DNA from: Winogradskyella sp.
GTDB taxonomy: Bacteria; Bacteroidota; Bacteroidia; Flavobacteriales; Flavobacteriaceae
Assembly: GCF_013042245.1 (NCBI RefSeq)
Contig: NZ_JABDQL010000130.1
Span: 1 to 52,525 of the forward strand
Direction of reading: 5' to 3'
DNA: 52,525 nucleotides
Below are positions 1-6,400 of the stretch, in pieces; positions within the stretch are counted from its first letter, which is position 1, and each line of letters starts with the position of its first letter. The position numbers and the translations under genes are program-made. The notes beneath the pieces were generated by a model. It saw only the letters and a list, made by a program, of their open reading frames with translations, did no database searches and was not told the origin of the DNA.

Positions 1-111
1 ATCGCTTTAAATCTTCTTAAAAAAGATATCAAAGCTAAAGTGGGTATTAAAAGCAGAAGACTAAAAGCGGCTATCAATAATCAATATATGCTAAAAATAC
101 TCAAATTATGA
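1..111 (+). mobile_element. ISAs1-family transposase, C-terminal end (cut by window edge)
   Basis: The open frame enters from the left edge and stops with TGA at 109-111. The last 36 residues contain ALNLLKKD, AKVGIKSRR and a terminal YMLKILKL, which resembles the C-terminus of ISAs1-family DDE transposases (an ALN-hydrophobic-basic stretch followed by a KR-rich segment). Only this tail is visible, so it cannot be said whether the element is intact. The family call is from memory of the C-terminal pattern and is moderately secure. Confidence 0.55.
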
Positions 112-192
112 TGCGTTTGCCCTGCTAGATGAGTACTCTTATTCGTTTTAGTGAAGAAAATTTTTTAAATTAGCTTATAATAGTTTATTGCC

Positions 193-468
193 ATGGAATT
201 TCAAGAGAAACTACAAGAAAAATTATTAATTAAAGAAGAAGTCGTCAAGCAAAACGAGATTGTATTGTTTAATGACGATGTTAATACTTTTGACCACGTC
301 ATTGATACGTTAATATATGCTTGTGATCATACACCAGAGCAAGCAGAGCAGTGTTCTATTCTTGTGCACTATAAGGGAAAGTGTACTGTGAAAACAGGTC
401 CGTATGAAGACTTAAAACCACGATGTTCTAAGCTTTTACAGGCCGGACTCAGTGCTGAAATAGTATAA
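193..468 (+). CDS. clpS: ATP-dependent Clp protease adaptor ClpS
   Basis: This 91-residue protein has the ClpS core: the NDDVNTFDHVI segment that forms the N-degron pocket entrance, then a YACDHTPEQAEQCS helix and a VHYKGKC strand. ClpS binds the ClpA/ClpC N-domain and delivers N-end-rule substrates to the ClpP protease in the cytoplasm. Length is normal for flavobacterial ClpS, including the charged N-terminal extension. It is monocistronic and converges on the minus-strand HMA gene. The gap between them holds only a weak A/T-rich hairpin with a two-base GC core (about 469-500). The start ATG at 193 is the first in frame. Confidence 0.93.
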   Translation: MEFQEKLQEKLLIKEEVVKQNEIVLFNDDVNTFDHVIDTLIYACDHTPEQAEQCSILVHYKGKCTVKTGPYEDLKPRCSKLLQAGLSAEIV

Positions 469-497
469 ATAAAAAATCCCGTAATAAAGGTTTTTTT

Positions 498-767
498 TTA
501 TTTTGTCATTCGCCCTACAGCACAACTTACAAAAGACTTTGCTTTTTTAGGAAGAGAATTATTTTTCCCAATTAAGGGATAACCTAAATTTGAAAGTCTT
601 TTTGTTACGCGCTCTAATTGTGTTTCAGTATCAAAGTTGAGAGAAACTACCTTGGTGTCATTATTTACGATAACATTAGAAACACCTTCAATTTTTGAAA
701 GTTCTGTAACGATTGTATTGGCACAGCCACCACATTTTAAATTCTGTATTGTGAAGCAAGTTTCCAT
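498..767 (-). CDS. heavy-metal-associated (HMA) domain protein
   Basis: This 89-residue protein is a single HMA ferredoxin-like fold with the metal-binding motif KCGGCANT (Cys12 and Cys15). It then has the expected EGV..V.V(N)NDTKVVSLNFD beta strands. The domain typically binds Cu(I) or Zn(II) as a chaperone or regulator. Here it is the last gene of the minus-strand sulfur cluster, 18 bp after the DUF2892 gene, so it could handle thiophilic metals linked to sulfide or persulfide stress; that role is inference. A C-terminal basic tail (PKKAKSFVSCAVGRMTK) extends past the domain and carries one extra Cys. Confidence 0.85.
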   Translation of the reverse strand: METCFTIQNLKCGGCANTIVTELSKIEGVSNVIVNNDTKVVSLNFDTETQLERVTKRLSNLGYPLIGKNNSLPKKAKSFVSCAVGRMTK

Positions 768-785
768 ATTATTGATTTATCTATT

Positions 786-1013
786 TTATTTGCGTTTACA
801 AGTGCTTATCCCAAATGGTGTATACAAAGGACAAAAACTAACAAAACTTGTCAATAAGAAAATGATAGCCAGTGCCATTAAAACATAAGCTAATGTTCCT
901 TCAATAACATTGAAATAGTATAGTGAAGCAATTGCAGCTGCAATTACCACTCTTATACCTTTGTCTAAATCACCCATATTTTTTTGTACGAATAAATTAT
1001 GTTTAAAGTTCAT
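786..1013 (-). CDS. DUF2892 (YgaP-like) inner membrane protein
   Basis: This 75-residue protein has an N-terminal NMGDLDKGIRVV motif, two hydrophobic segments and a C-terminal CPLYTPFGISTCK motif, which together define DUF2892 (the YgaP transmembrane family). I start it at the ATG at 1011-1013, because the longer frame to 1097 would overlap the persulfide dioxygenase gene out of frame. The corrected start leaves a 16-bp gap to that gene's stop. DUF2892 domains often occur with or fused to rhodaneses, which fits the gene upstream. Its exact job is unknown; a membrane role in sulfur handling is inferred from context. Confidence 0.88.
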   Translation of the reverse strand: MNFKHNLFVQKNMGDLDKGIRVVIAAAIASLYYFNVIEGTLAYVLMALAIIFLLTSFVSFCPLYTPFGISTCKRK

Positions 1014-1029
1014 GTTTTCAACATTTTTT

Positions 1030-2436
1030 TCACAACGTTGTTGGACATACAAAATCTGTAGTTGGTAAATCTGTTTTTTTAATAGCTCCAAAGCCACCAG
1101 AGATGTCCACTAATTTGTCAAAACCTCTAGCTTTTAAAATCGAAGCAGCAATTACTGAACGGTAACCACCAGCACAATGTATGTGGTAGGTTTTGTCTTT
1201 ACTAATTTCATTCATGTTATCATTAATAAAGTCTAAGGCAAAGTGTTGTGCATCTTCTAAATGCATAGATTTAAACTCACCGTCTTTACGTACATCAAGA
1301 ATATTTATGTTTCCGTCTTTAACACGTTTAGCAAACTTTTCAACAGAAATAGATTCTAATGTATCAATTTCTTTTCCAGCTTTTTGCCAAGCATCAATAC
1401 CACCTTGTAAGTAACCTAAAGTATTGTCATAACCTACACGAGATAAACGTGTAACAGCTTCAGCTTCTTTTCCTTCTGGTACTACTAAAATTAGAGGTTG
1501 TTTTAAATCCGTAATTAACGCGCCAACCCATGGTGCAAATTGACCATTTAGTCCAATAAAAATTGAATTAGGAATATGACTTTTTATATAGTCTGCTTGA
1601 GGGCGTACATCTAAAACTAATGCAGATTCATGATTTGCTAAAGCTTCAAAATCTTCTGGTTTTAGAGGTGTATCTCCTTTTTGTAGTATGTCTTCAAAAG
1701 TGGAGTAGCCTATTTTGTTCATCATGGCATTCTTTGCAAAGTATTGTGGAGGTGGAGTAATACCATCGAGTACTTCTTTCACAAATTCAGCTTTTGTCAT
1801 GTCTGCACGGAGCGCATAGTTGGTTTTCTTTTGTTCTCCTAAAACGCCAACTGTTTCTTTACTGAGATTTTTACCACAAGCGGAACCAGCGCCATGAGCA
1901 GGATACACAATAACATCATCCGCTAAAGGCATAATCTTACTTCTAAGTGAATCGAAAAGCATAGCTGCCAAATCTTCTTTTGTTAAATCAGATTTTATAG
2001 CTAAATCTGGTCTGCCAACATCACCTAAGAATAATGTGTCTCCAGAGAAAATAGCATGGTCTTTTCCGTTTTCATCTATTAGAAGATAAGTTGTAGACTC
2101 TAGTGTATGGCCAGGTGTGTGTAAAACTTTAATTGTAAGTTTTCCTAATTTAAACTCTTCATTATCCTTTGCTGAATGAATATTGTATTCGGTTGTTGCT
2201 CCTGGTCCAAAAACTATAGTTGCTCCTGTTTTTTTTGCTAAATCTACATGACCAGATACAAAATCTGCATGGAAATGCGTTTCAAAAATATATTTGATTT
2301 TAGCATTATTGGTTTCTGCTTTATTAACGTATTGTTGTGTTTCACGTAAAGGGTCAATAATAGCTACTTCACCTTCAGATTCAATGTAGTAGGCACCTTG
2401 AGCTAAGCATCCTGTGTACAATTGTTCTATTTTCAT
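1030..2436 (-). CDS. persulfide dioxygenase-like MBL hydrolase fused to two rhodanese domains
   Basis: This 468-residue protein has three modules. Residues 1-235 are a metallo-beta-lactamase domain of ETHE1/persulfide dioxygenase type, with THFHAD (53-58), TPGH (His110), SGDTLF (Asp133) and YPAHGAGSACG (His181). Residues about 262-355 are a rhodanese domain whose active-site loop reads VVPEGKE and lacks the catalytic Cys. Residues about 363-455 are a second rhodanese with CAGGYRS (Cys421 catalytic). Such fusions (CstB/BLH type) oxidise persulfide to sulfite and transfer sulfane sulfur to make thiosulfate. It lies 70 bp after tauE, and that gap holds a perfect CRP-like palindrome. DUF2892 and HMA genes follow. 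Confidence 0.93.
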   Translation of the reverse strand: MKIEQLYTGCLAQGAYYIESEGEVAIIDPLRETQQYVNKAETNNAKIKYIFETHFHADFVSGHVDLAKKTGATIVFGPGATTEYNIHSAKDNEEFKLGKLTIKVLHTPGHTLESTTYLLIDENGKDHAIFSGDTLFLGDVGRPDLAIKSDLTKEDLAAMLFDSLRSKIMPLADDVIVYPAHGAGSACGKNLSKETVGVLGEQKKTNYALRADMTKAEFVKEVLDGITPPPQYFAKNAMMNKIGYSTFEDILQKGDTPLKPEDFEALANHESALVLDVRPQADYIKSHIPNSIFIGLNGQFAPWVGALITDLKQPLILVVPEGKEAEAVTRLSRVGYDNTLGYLQGGIDAWQKAGKEIDTLESISVEKFAKRVKDGNINILDVRKDGEFKSMHLEDAQHFALDFINDNMNEISKDKTYHIHCAGGYRSVIAASILKARGFDKLVDISGGFGAIKKTDLPTTDFVCPTTL

Positions 2437-2484
2437 GATTTTTCTTTTTTAGTCTTACAAATTTACAAAACCTAATTTTTACAT

Positions 2485-2502
2485 ATGTGACATTTATCAC
2501 AT
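2485..2502. promoter_or_regulatory. CRP-type palindromic operator ATGTGA-N6-TCACAT
   Basis: An 18-bp site with perfect 6-bp inverted half-sites lies in the 70-bp gap between tauE and the persulfide dioxygenase gene, about 50 bp upstream of the latter's start. It matches the classical Crp-family pattern TGTGA-N6-TCACA exactly. A Crp/Fnr-family gene heads the cluster (4334-4975), so it is the likely binder. Binding itself is inference. Confidence 0.6.
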
Positions 2503-2506
2503 TGTG

Positions 2507-3307
2507 TTAAAAGATTTCTTTCCAAATAATATAACCACCCATTATTAAAGTAAAATATCCAAAGCCTTTCTTTAGTTTTTTTTCATCAATAAATTTTGAG
2601 AAGTAAAGTCCTAAAATAATCCCAATTATGGAAAGAACTGTAAAGCTTAAGAGAAAATTCCAATCAATATCTATAGTCTTCAAATCACCTAAAAATCCTA
2701 TCAAAGACTTCATTGAAATTATAAACAAAGAAGTACCAATAGCTTTTTTCATTGGTAATTTTACAAATAACACCAAAACAGGAATATTTAAAAAACCACC
2801 ACCTGCTCCAACAAAACCACTTATTGTCCCTGTGAGTAGGCCTAAAATAAAAACGGTTACTGCATTGTAATCAATGGTCTGGTCTGTGTCATTGATTAAC
2901 CTTCTTTTATCAGAAATCATTGAATAGCTAGCCATAAGCATTACTATGGCGAAAACAATCATTATAAAAATACCACTAGTGACTTTAAAATCACCAACAG
3001 TAAACATGATATCGGGTAAAATAGGAACTACATAACGGCGGGTTAGATACACACCAATTATTGATGGAATAGCAAAAATAAGTGCTGCTTTTAAGTCTAC
3101 AAGCCCTTGCCTTAAACTTTGAAATGCGCCAACTGTAGAAGTAGCACCGACTACAAATAAAGAATATGCTGTCCCAACTATTGGATTAAAGCCCAATAAA
3201 TAAACTAAAATCGGAACGGATAATATTGAACCGCCACCACCAATTAAGCCCATAATGATACCGGCTATTACTGATGCTAGATATCCTAGAATTTCATTGG
3301 TTTCCAT
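2507..3307 (-). CDS. sulfite exporter TauE/SafE family permease
   Basis: This 266-residue protein has about eight hydrophobic segments and the two internally repeated TauE/SafE signatures: GLIGGGGSILSVPILVYLLG near the N-terminus and GFVGAGGGFLNIPVLVLF in the second half. The family exports or imports organosulfonates, sulfite or thiosulfate across the inner membrane. Its ATG directly follows the stop of the DUF6691 gene, so the two are co-transcribed and coupled. Placed before a persulfide dioxygenase, it most plausibly exports the sulfite or thiosulfate that pathway makes. Confidence 0.9.
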   Translation of the reverse strand: METNEILGYLASVIAGIIMGLIGGGGSILSVPILVYLLGFNPIVGTAYSLFVVGATSTVGAFQSLRQGLVDLKAALIFAIPSIIGVYLTRRYVVPILPDIMFTVGDFKVTSGIFIMIVFAIVMLMASYSMISDKRRLINDTDQTIDYNAVTVFILGLLTGTISGFVGAGGGFLNIPVLVLFVKLPMKKAIGTSLFIISMKSLIGFLGDLKTIDIDWNFLLSFTVLSIIGIILGLYFSKFIDEKKLKKGFGYFTLIMGGYIIWKEIF

Positions 3308-3718
3308 TTAATGCGGGAGTTTGTCTTTTAGTAGGCCATAAATATAAGTTCCAAAAAGTGCAGCAGCAATCACTATTAATATCGAAAAAACACCTGTGCC
3401 AACGAGAATATACATGGGTCCAGGACAAGCACCGCATAATGCCCAGCCTAGCCCAAAAACACTTCCTCCAATAAGGTATTTTTTAAAACCCTTATCCTTT
3501 TTCGGAACTCTTATTAATTGACCATCTGTTGTCCTTTGCTTTTTTGAAATAATTAAAAGTAGCGCTCCAGTAAATACAGCAGAGCCAATAATACCGTACA
3601 TGTGAAAAGATTGAAATTTAAACATTTCAAAAATCCGATACCATGATACAGCTTCAGACTTTACTAAAACGATACCAAAAAATATACCCACCAAAAAGAA
3701 TTTTATGTACTTGCCCAT
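3308..3718 (-). CDS. YeeE/YedE-type (DUF6691) transporter subunit
   Basis: This 136-residue membrane protein is a half-size YeeE/YedE protein. It starts with a hydrophobic helix (FFLVGIFFGIVLVKSEAVSWYRI) and has the conserved GWALCGACPGPMYILVGTG segment, with Cys95 and Cys98. Related TsuA proteins conduct thiosulfate by cysteine-assisted relay. The gene sits 3 bp after the second YeeE-type gene (3722-4294), and the pair of one long and one short subunit is a common Bacteroidota arrangement. Substrate is inferred as thiosulfate, sulfide or a sulfane sulfur carrier. The protein runs to the stop with no odd features. Confidence 0.88.
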   Translation of the reverse strand: MGKYIKFFLVGIFFGIVLVKSEAVSWYRIFEMFKFQSFHMYGIIGSAVFTGALLLIISKKQRTTDGQLIRVPKKDKGFKKYLIGGSVFGLGWALCGACPGPMYILVGTGVFSILIVIAAALFGTYIYGLLKDKLPH

Positions 3719-3721
3719 AAT

Positions 3722-4294
3722 TTAAAATAAGATTGGATATATAACATGAATCATGATTAGTCCACCAATAAAAAAGCCGATAACAGCAATTAAGGATGGT
3801 AATTGTAAACTACTTAGCCCTGTAATGGCGTGTCCAGAGGTGCAACCTCCAGCATATCTAGTTCCGAAGCCTACCAAAAAGCCACCAATACTAAGTATTA
3901 GTATTCCTTTGATACTAAATACATTTTTCCAATTAAACAATTCTGGTGGAAGTAATGATTTACCAGCATTTTCGAAACCTAAAGTATTTAAGTCCTTAAT
4001 CGTCTCTGGACTTAGATTAATATCCGTAGGATTAGACAAAAGATGTTGTGCAATAAATCCACCTACTATAGCGCCTAAAACAACTATGAGGTTCCATTTT
4101 TGAGCTCTCCAATCAAAATCAAAAAAAGGTACTTTTTTTCCGGCTCCACCAATAGCACAGAGCGTTCTTAAGTTTGAAGACATGCCAAATGTTCTTCCAA
4201 AATATAAAAGCAAATACATAACTATTGCTATGCATGGCCCAGAAATATACCAAGGCCAAGGTTGTAAAATGTAATCCATAGATGTTTTTTGCAA
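3722..4294 (-). CDS. YeeE/YedE family sulfur transporter
   Basis: This 190-residue membrane protein carries the family motif GFGTRYAGGCTSGHAITGLS, with the conserved Cys at residue 151. It is preceded by IGGFLVGF and followed by a terminal hydrophobic helix. YeeE/YedE (TsuA-like) proteins take up thiosulfate through stacked cysteines. It is the first transporter gene after the Crp-family regulator, 39 bp downstream of it. A half-conserved CRP-like site (4319-4336) lies in that gap. With its shorter partner (3308-3718) it probably forms one functional transporter. Confidence 0.9.
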   Translation of the reverse strand: MQKTSMDYILQPWPWYISGPCIAIVMYLLLYFGRTFGMSSNLRTLCAIGGAGKKVPFFDFDWRAQKWNLIVVLGAIVGGFIAQHLLSNPTDINLSPETIKDLNTLGFENAGKSLLPPELFNWKNVFSIKGILILSIGGFLVGFGTRYAGGCTSGHAITGLSSLQLPSLIAVIGFFIGGLIMIHVIYPILF

Positions 4295-4318
4295 AAATAA
4301 ACTTATAAATTATAGTAA

Positions 4319-4336
4319 ATGTGACAAAGGTTACTA
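4319..4336. promoter_or_regulatory. imperfect CRP-like site upstream of the YeeE genes
   Basis: ATGTGA-N6-TTACTA shares the left half-site and the N6 spacing with the perfect palindrome at 2485-2502. It lies in the 39-bp gap upstream of the first YeeE gene and overlaps the regulator's stop codon. The right half is degenerate, so this is a weak call that depends on its position. Confidence 0.35.
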
Positions 4337-4975
4337 AAAGTCCAAAACCTCAATTCTATTCCTGCCAAGTTTAATTTTCCCTTTGTTTTCTAATTGCTTA
4401 AGTAATCTTGAAACAACAACTCTAGAGGTGTTTAAATCTTCTGCAATGTCTTGATGGCTTATATTAAGTGTAGTAGAAGCGCTGAGTTTTACTTTATCTG
4501 TCAAGAGCTTAAATAAACGTTTATCCATTTTCATAAATGCCAAGGTGTCTATAGTTTCTAGCATTTCGTCAAAACGAATTTGGTAACTTTGAAGGATGAA
4601 ATTTCGCCATTTTTCGTTATTATGAAACCAAAGTTGCATGTAGGCTATAGGAATCATAATAACATCAGTATCTCCATCAGCAACAGCTCTAATTTTACTA
4701 GAAGATTTAGACATACAACAAGTTAAAGACATAGCGCAAGTGTCTCCTGACTCTAGTACATATAACAGCAACTCTTCTCCATTTTTATTTTCTCGTGAAA
4801 CTTTGATATTTCCTTTTATAAGTAGTGGAATATAAAGAAGCTGTTGGTCGACATCGATTATAATATCGTCTTTTTTAAAAGATTTTAAATTTGCAACATT
4901 TGCAATTTCTTCTATCAGCCTTTCGTCGAATAAATAATCGTACGATTGAAGCATTTCTTTGTTTATCATATTCAA
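4334..4975 (-). CDS. Crp/Fnr-family regulator with cysteine-rich sensor pocket
   Basis: This 213-residue protein has an N-terminal double-stranded beta-helix effector domain (about 15-120), a dimerisation helix (about 125-150) and a C-terminal winged HTH (NISHQDIAEDLNTSRVVVSRLLKQL, about 171-195). The place where cyclic-nucleotide sensors carry a GE..L..R phosphate-binding cassette instead reads SGDTCAMSLTCCMSKSSSK, with Cys80, Cys86 and Cys87. That suggests a thiol-based or metal-based signal, and the sulfur cluster downstream points to persulfide (inference). It heads the minus-strand cluster; an 18-bp palindrome just upstream (4984-5001) could allow autoregulation. Confidence 0.88.
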   Translation of the reverse strand: MNMINKEMLQSYDYLFDERLIEEIANVANLKSFKKDDIIIDVDQQLLYIPLLIKGNIKVSRENKNGEELLLYVLESGDTCAMSLTCCMSKSSSKIRAVADGDTDVIMIPIAYMQLWFHNNEKWRNFILQSYQIRFDEMLETIDTLAFMKMDKRLFKLLTDKVKLSASTTLNISHQDIAEDLNTSRVVVSRLLKQLENKGKIKLGRNRIEVLDF

Positions 4976-4983
4976 AAATAATC

Positions 4984-5001
4984 ATTTCAATTTTTTGAAA
5001 T
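4984..5001. promoter_or_regulatory. palindrome upstream of the Crp/Fnr gene
   Basis: ATTTCAA-TTTT-TTGAAAT is a perfect 7-bp inverted repeat 9 bp upstream of the regulator's start codon. It is a candidate autoregulatory operator. Its half-site differs from the TGTGA sites elsewhere in the cluster, so a different protein could use it. Confidence 0.4.
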
Positions 5002-5012
5002 AAATAGTTTGG

Positions 5013-5040
5013 TTGTTTTTTAAATATTGTATTATATTTG
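5013..5040 (+). promoter_or_regulatory. Bacteroidota-type promoter of tRNA-Arg
   Basis: TTG at 5013-5015 and TATATTTG at 5033-5040, separated by 17 bp, match the Bacteroidota consensus TTG / TAnnTTTG. The tRNA begins 14 bp after the -7 box. Confidence 0.7.
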
Positions 5041-5054
5041 CACCCACTTTAAAA

Positions 5055-5128
5055 GGCCTCGTGGCGCAACTGAATAGCGCATCTGATTACGGCTCAGAAG
5101 GTTACAGGTTTGAATCCTGTCGAGGTCA
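5055..5128 (+). tRNA. tRNA-Arg (anticodon ACG)
   Basis: The cloverleaf folds completely: acceptor stem GGCCTCG/CGAGGTC (one G-U pair), D-stem around GCGC, and anticodon stem TCTGA/TCAGA closing the 7-base loop TTACGGC with anticodon ACG. The T-stem is ACAGG/CCTGT. The discriminator is A, and CCA is not encoded. It has its own promoter and terminator. tRNA-Arg genes are common integration sites, and accessory DNA begins immediately downstream. Confidence 0.96.
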
Positions 5129-5135
5129 CAACTTG

Positions 5136-5178
5136 AAAGTGTAAGATGTTTTAAATGAGTGTCTTACACTTTTTTTTA
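5136..5178 (+). terminator. rho-independent terminator of tRNA-Arg
   Basis: An 11-bp perfect stem (AAAGTGTAAGA at 5136-5146 with its complement at 5162-5172) is followed by a run of T residues. Confidence 0.75.
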
Positions 5179-5216
5179 TTTCTTTTTTCCCCATATTTTC
5201 ACGACAATATTGTTTC

Positions 5217-5489
5217 TTATTGTACGCTATTGTACGCTTTCTCTACGAAAACAACTTCACAATTAAAGACTTTACAATATTTGTCTATTATATTTTGGTT
5301 CATTGCTTTCATGTGATTTTCAATATCAGAAATTACATTGACGCTATCTTTCTTTCCATAAATTAGGTATACTAATTTTGTTTGGCTCAATCCTAATGCT
5401 ATACGTTTCTCTCTAAAAAGTTTGAGGTTGTAATACCAAAAGGTGATGTTATTTTTTATATTCTTCTTGCCATTTTGTTTTAAAAGAAT
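5217..5489 (-). pseudogene. broken XRE-like helix-turn-helix gene
   Basis: The frame between two stops encodes 90 residues with an HTH pattern: YNLKLFREKRIALGLSQTKL, then a SDIENH..AMNQNIIDKYC helix pair. There is no ATG, GTG or TTG before the HTH. In the adjacent frame directly upstream, KTKWQEEYKK runs into the A-run where the HTH frame begins (NNITFW). That is what a one-base deletion in the poly-A tract would give. I therefore call it a frameshifted remnant; initiation at ATT is the alternative. The remaining DNA to 5850 holds only short open stretches (for example FTQKDILTHITTTLNAEELQ near 5690) that I cannot assign. Confidence 0.5.
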
Positions 5490-5848
5490 TTACGGTAGAT
5501 TATAATTGCAACGATTATTAAAGTAGTTGCATTAGATATTTTAGCGTTTCTTACTGTTCTTTTTTCTTGTTCTTCTGGTGCGAACTTGCAATACGTATTT
5601 TGGTTGACGTAAAAAATGTGCTTTATCAAACATACTACCTTTAGATAAGTCTATTACAATACGTTTAAATATGAGGTGTTTACGCAAAAAGACATCTTAA
5701 CTCATATTACAACAACTCTTAACGCAGAAGAACTTCAAGAAAAAGATGGGGAGCGTATTAGGTCACGGATGCGCGAAATGTTCAACTTAATTAGCTTTTC
5801 TGCAAATTGTAAAGACAAACATAGTTGAACATTTACAAGTACTTATTT

Positions 5849-5951
5849 ATACCAATTGTTATTTAAAATGAGCTATAAATAATTTGGAATATATTGTGTT
5901 TAGACGCAATAGAAGCGAATTATATGGCTTATTTTGAGTAATAATTGGTAT
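5849..5951. repeat. MITE-like palindromic element, about 103 bp
   Basis: The ends form long imperfect inverted repeats: ATACCAATTGTTATTTAAAA at the left, and at the right a segment whose complement reads ATACCAATTATTACTCAAAA. Similarity continues for about 33 bp on each side with a few mismatches. A 36-bp non-palindromic centre lies between them. There is no coding capacity. It would fold into one long hairpin as RNA. Confidence 0.6.
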
Positions 5952-6070
5952 TACAAAATAGATAACAGAAATAATGCACAACACCGACGCAACACCGACA
6001 AATCTCAGATAAAATAGTATCAATGAAGATGCGTTAAAAGACAACAAGCAGTATCATAAGTTATTTATAT

Positions 6071-6129
6071 TTACCAATAAAATGGTTATTTTAATAAAAT
6101 ATATGTATATTTAGACATTATAATGGTAA
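6071..6129. promoter_or_regulatory. paired operators and promoter of the hipBA-like operon
   Basis: Two related sites flank a -7-like box. TTACCAATAAAATGGTTA at 6071-6088 contains the palindrome ACCA-N6-TGGT, and an inverted relative (complement reads TTACCATTATAATGTCTA) lies at 6112-6129. TATATTTA at 6106-6113, one mismatch from TAnnTTTG, sits just before the second site. HipB-type antitoxins repress their own operons by binding repeated operators, so this layout fits autoregulation. Confidence 0.5.
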
Positions 6130-6133
6130 TAAT

Positions 6134-6397
6134 ATGTTAGAGGTAATAACAATAAAAGATGTAAAAGTCAAGATTGGAGAGGCGTGTAAGGCACTTCGTA
6201 AATCAAATGATCTATCTAGAGAAGATTTAGCAGAGGTGTTAGATGTCTCAAGCACAACCATTCAAAACATCGAAAAGGGTAAAAATGCTACGCTCGACAA
6301 TGTGCTAAAAGTAGCAAATCATTTTGGGTTATTGCCATCTATTACCAAAGAAATAGATAAGACTATAACAAATCAAAACGATATTTCACTGTATTAA
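6134..6397 (+). CDS. HipB-like XRE-family HTH antitoxin
   Basis: This 87-residue protein has a central XRE HTH: ACKALRKSNDLSREDLAEVLDVSSTTIQNIEKGKNATLDNVLKVANHFGL. It has a short N-terminal strand and an acidic or polar C-terminal tail. HipB proteins dimerise, bind operators and neutralise HipA kinase. The stop lies 3 bp before the HipA-like start, the usual antitoxin-first order. Two related operator-like sites precede it. The start ATG at 6134 is the first in frame after the promoter. Confidence 0.85.
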   Translation: MLEVITIKDVKVKIGEACKALRKSNDLSREDLAEVLDVSSTTIQNIEKGKNATLDNVLKVANHFGLLPSITKEIDKTITNQNDISLY

Positions 6398-6400
6398 TAA

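Noticed and set aside
5859-6047. 62-residue open frame on the minus strand
   Set aside because: It is mostly the reading-through of the palindromic MITE-like element and resembles no protein.
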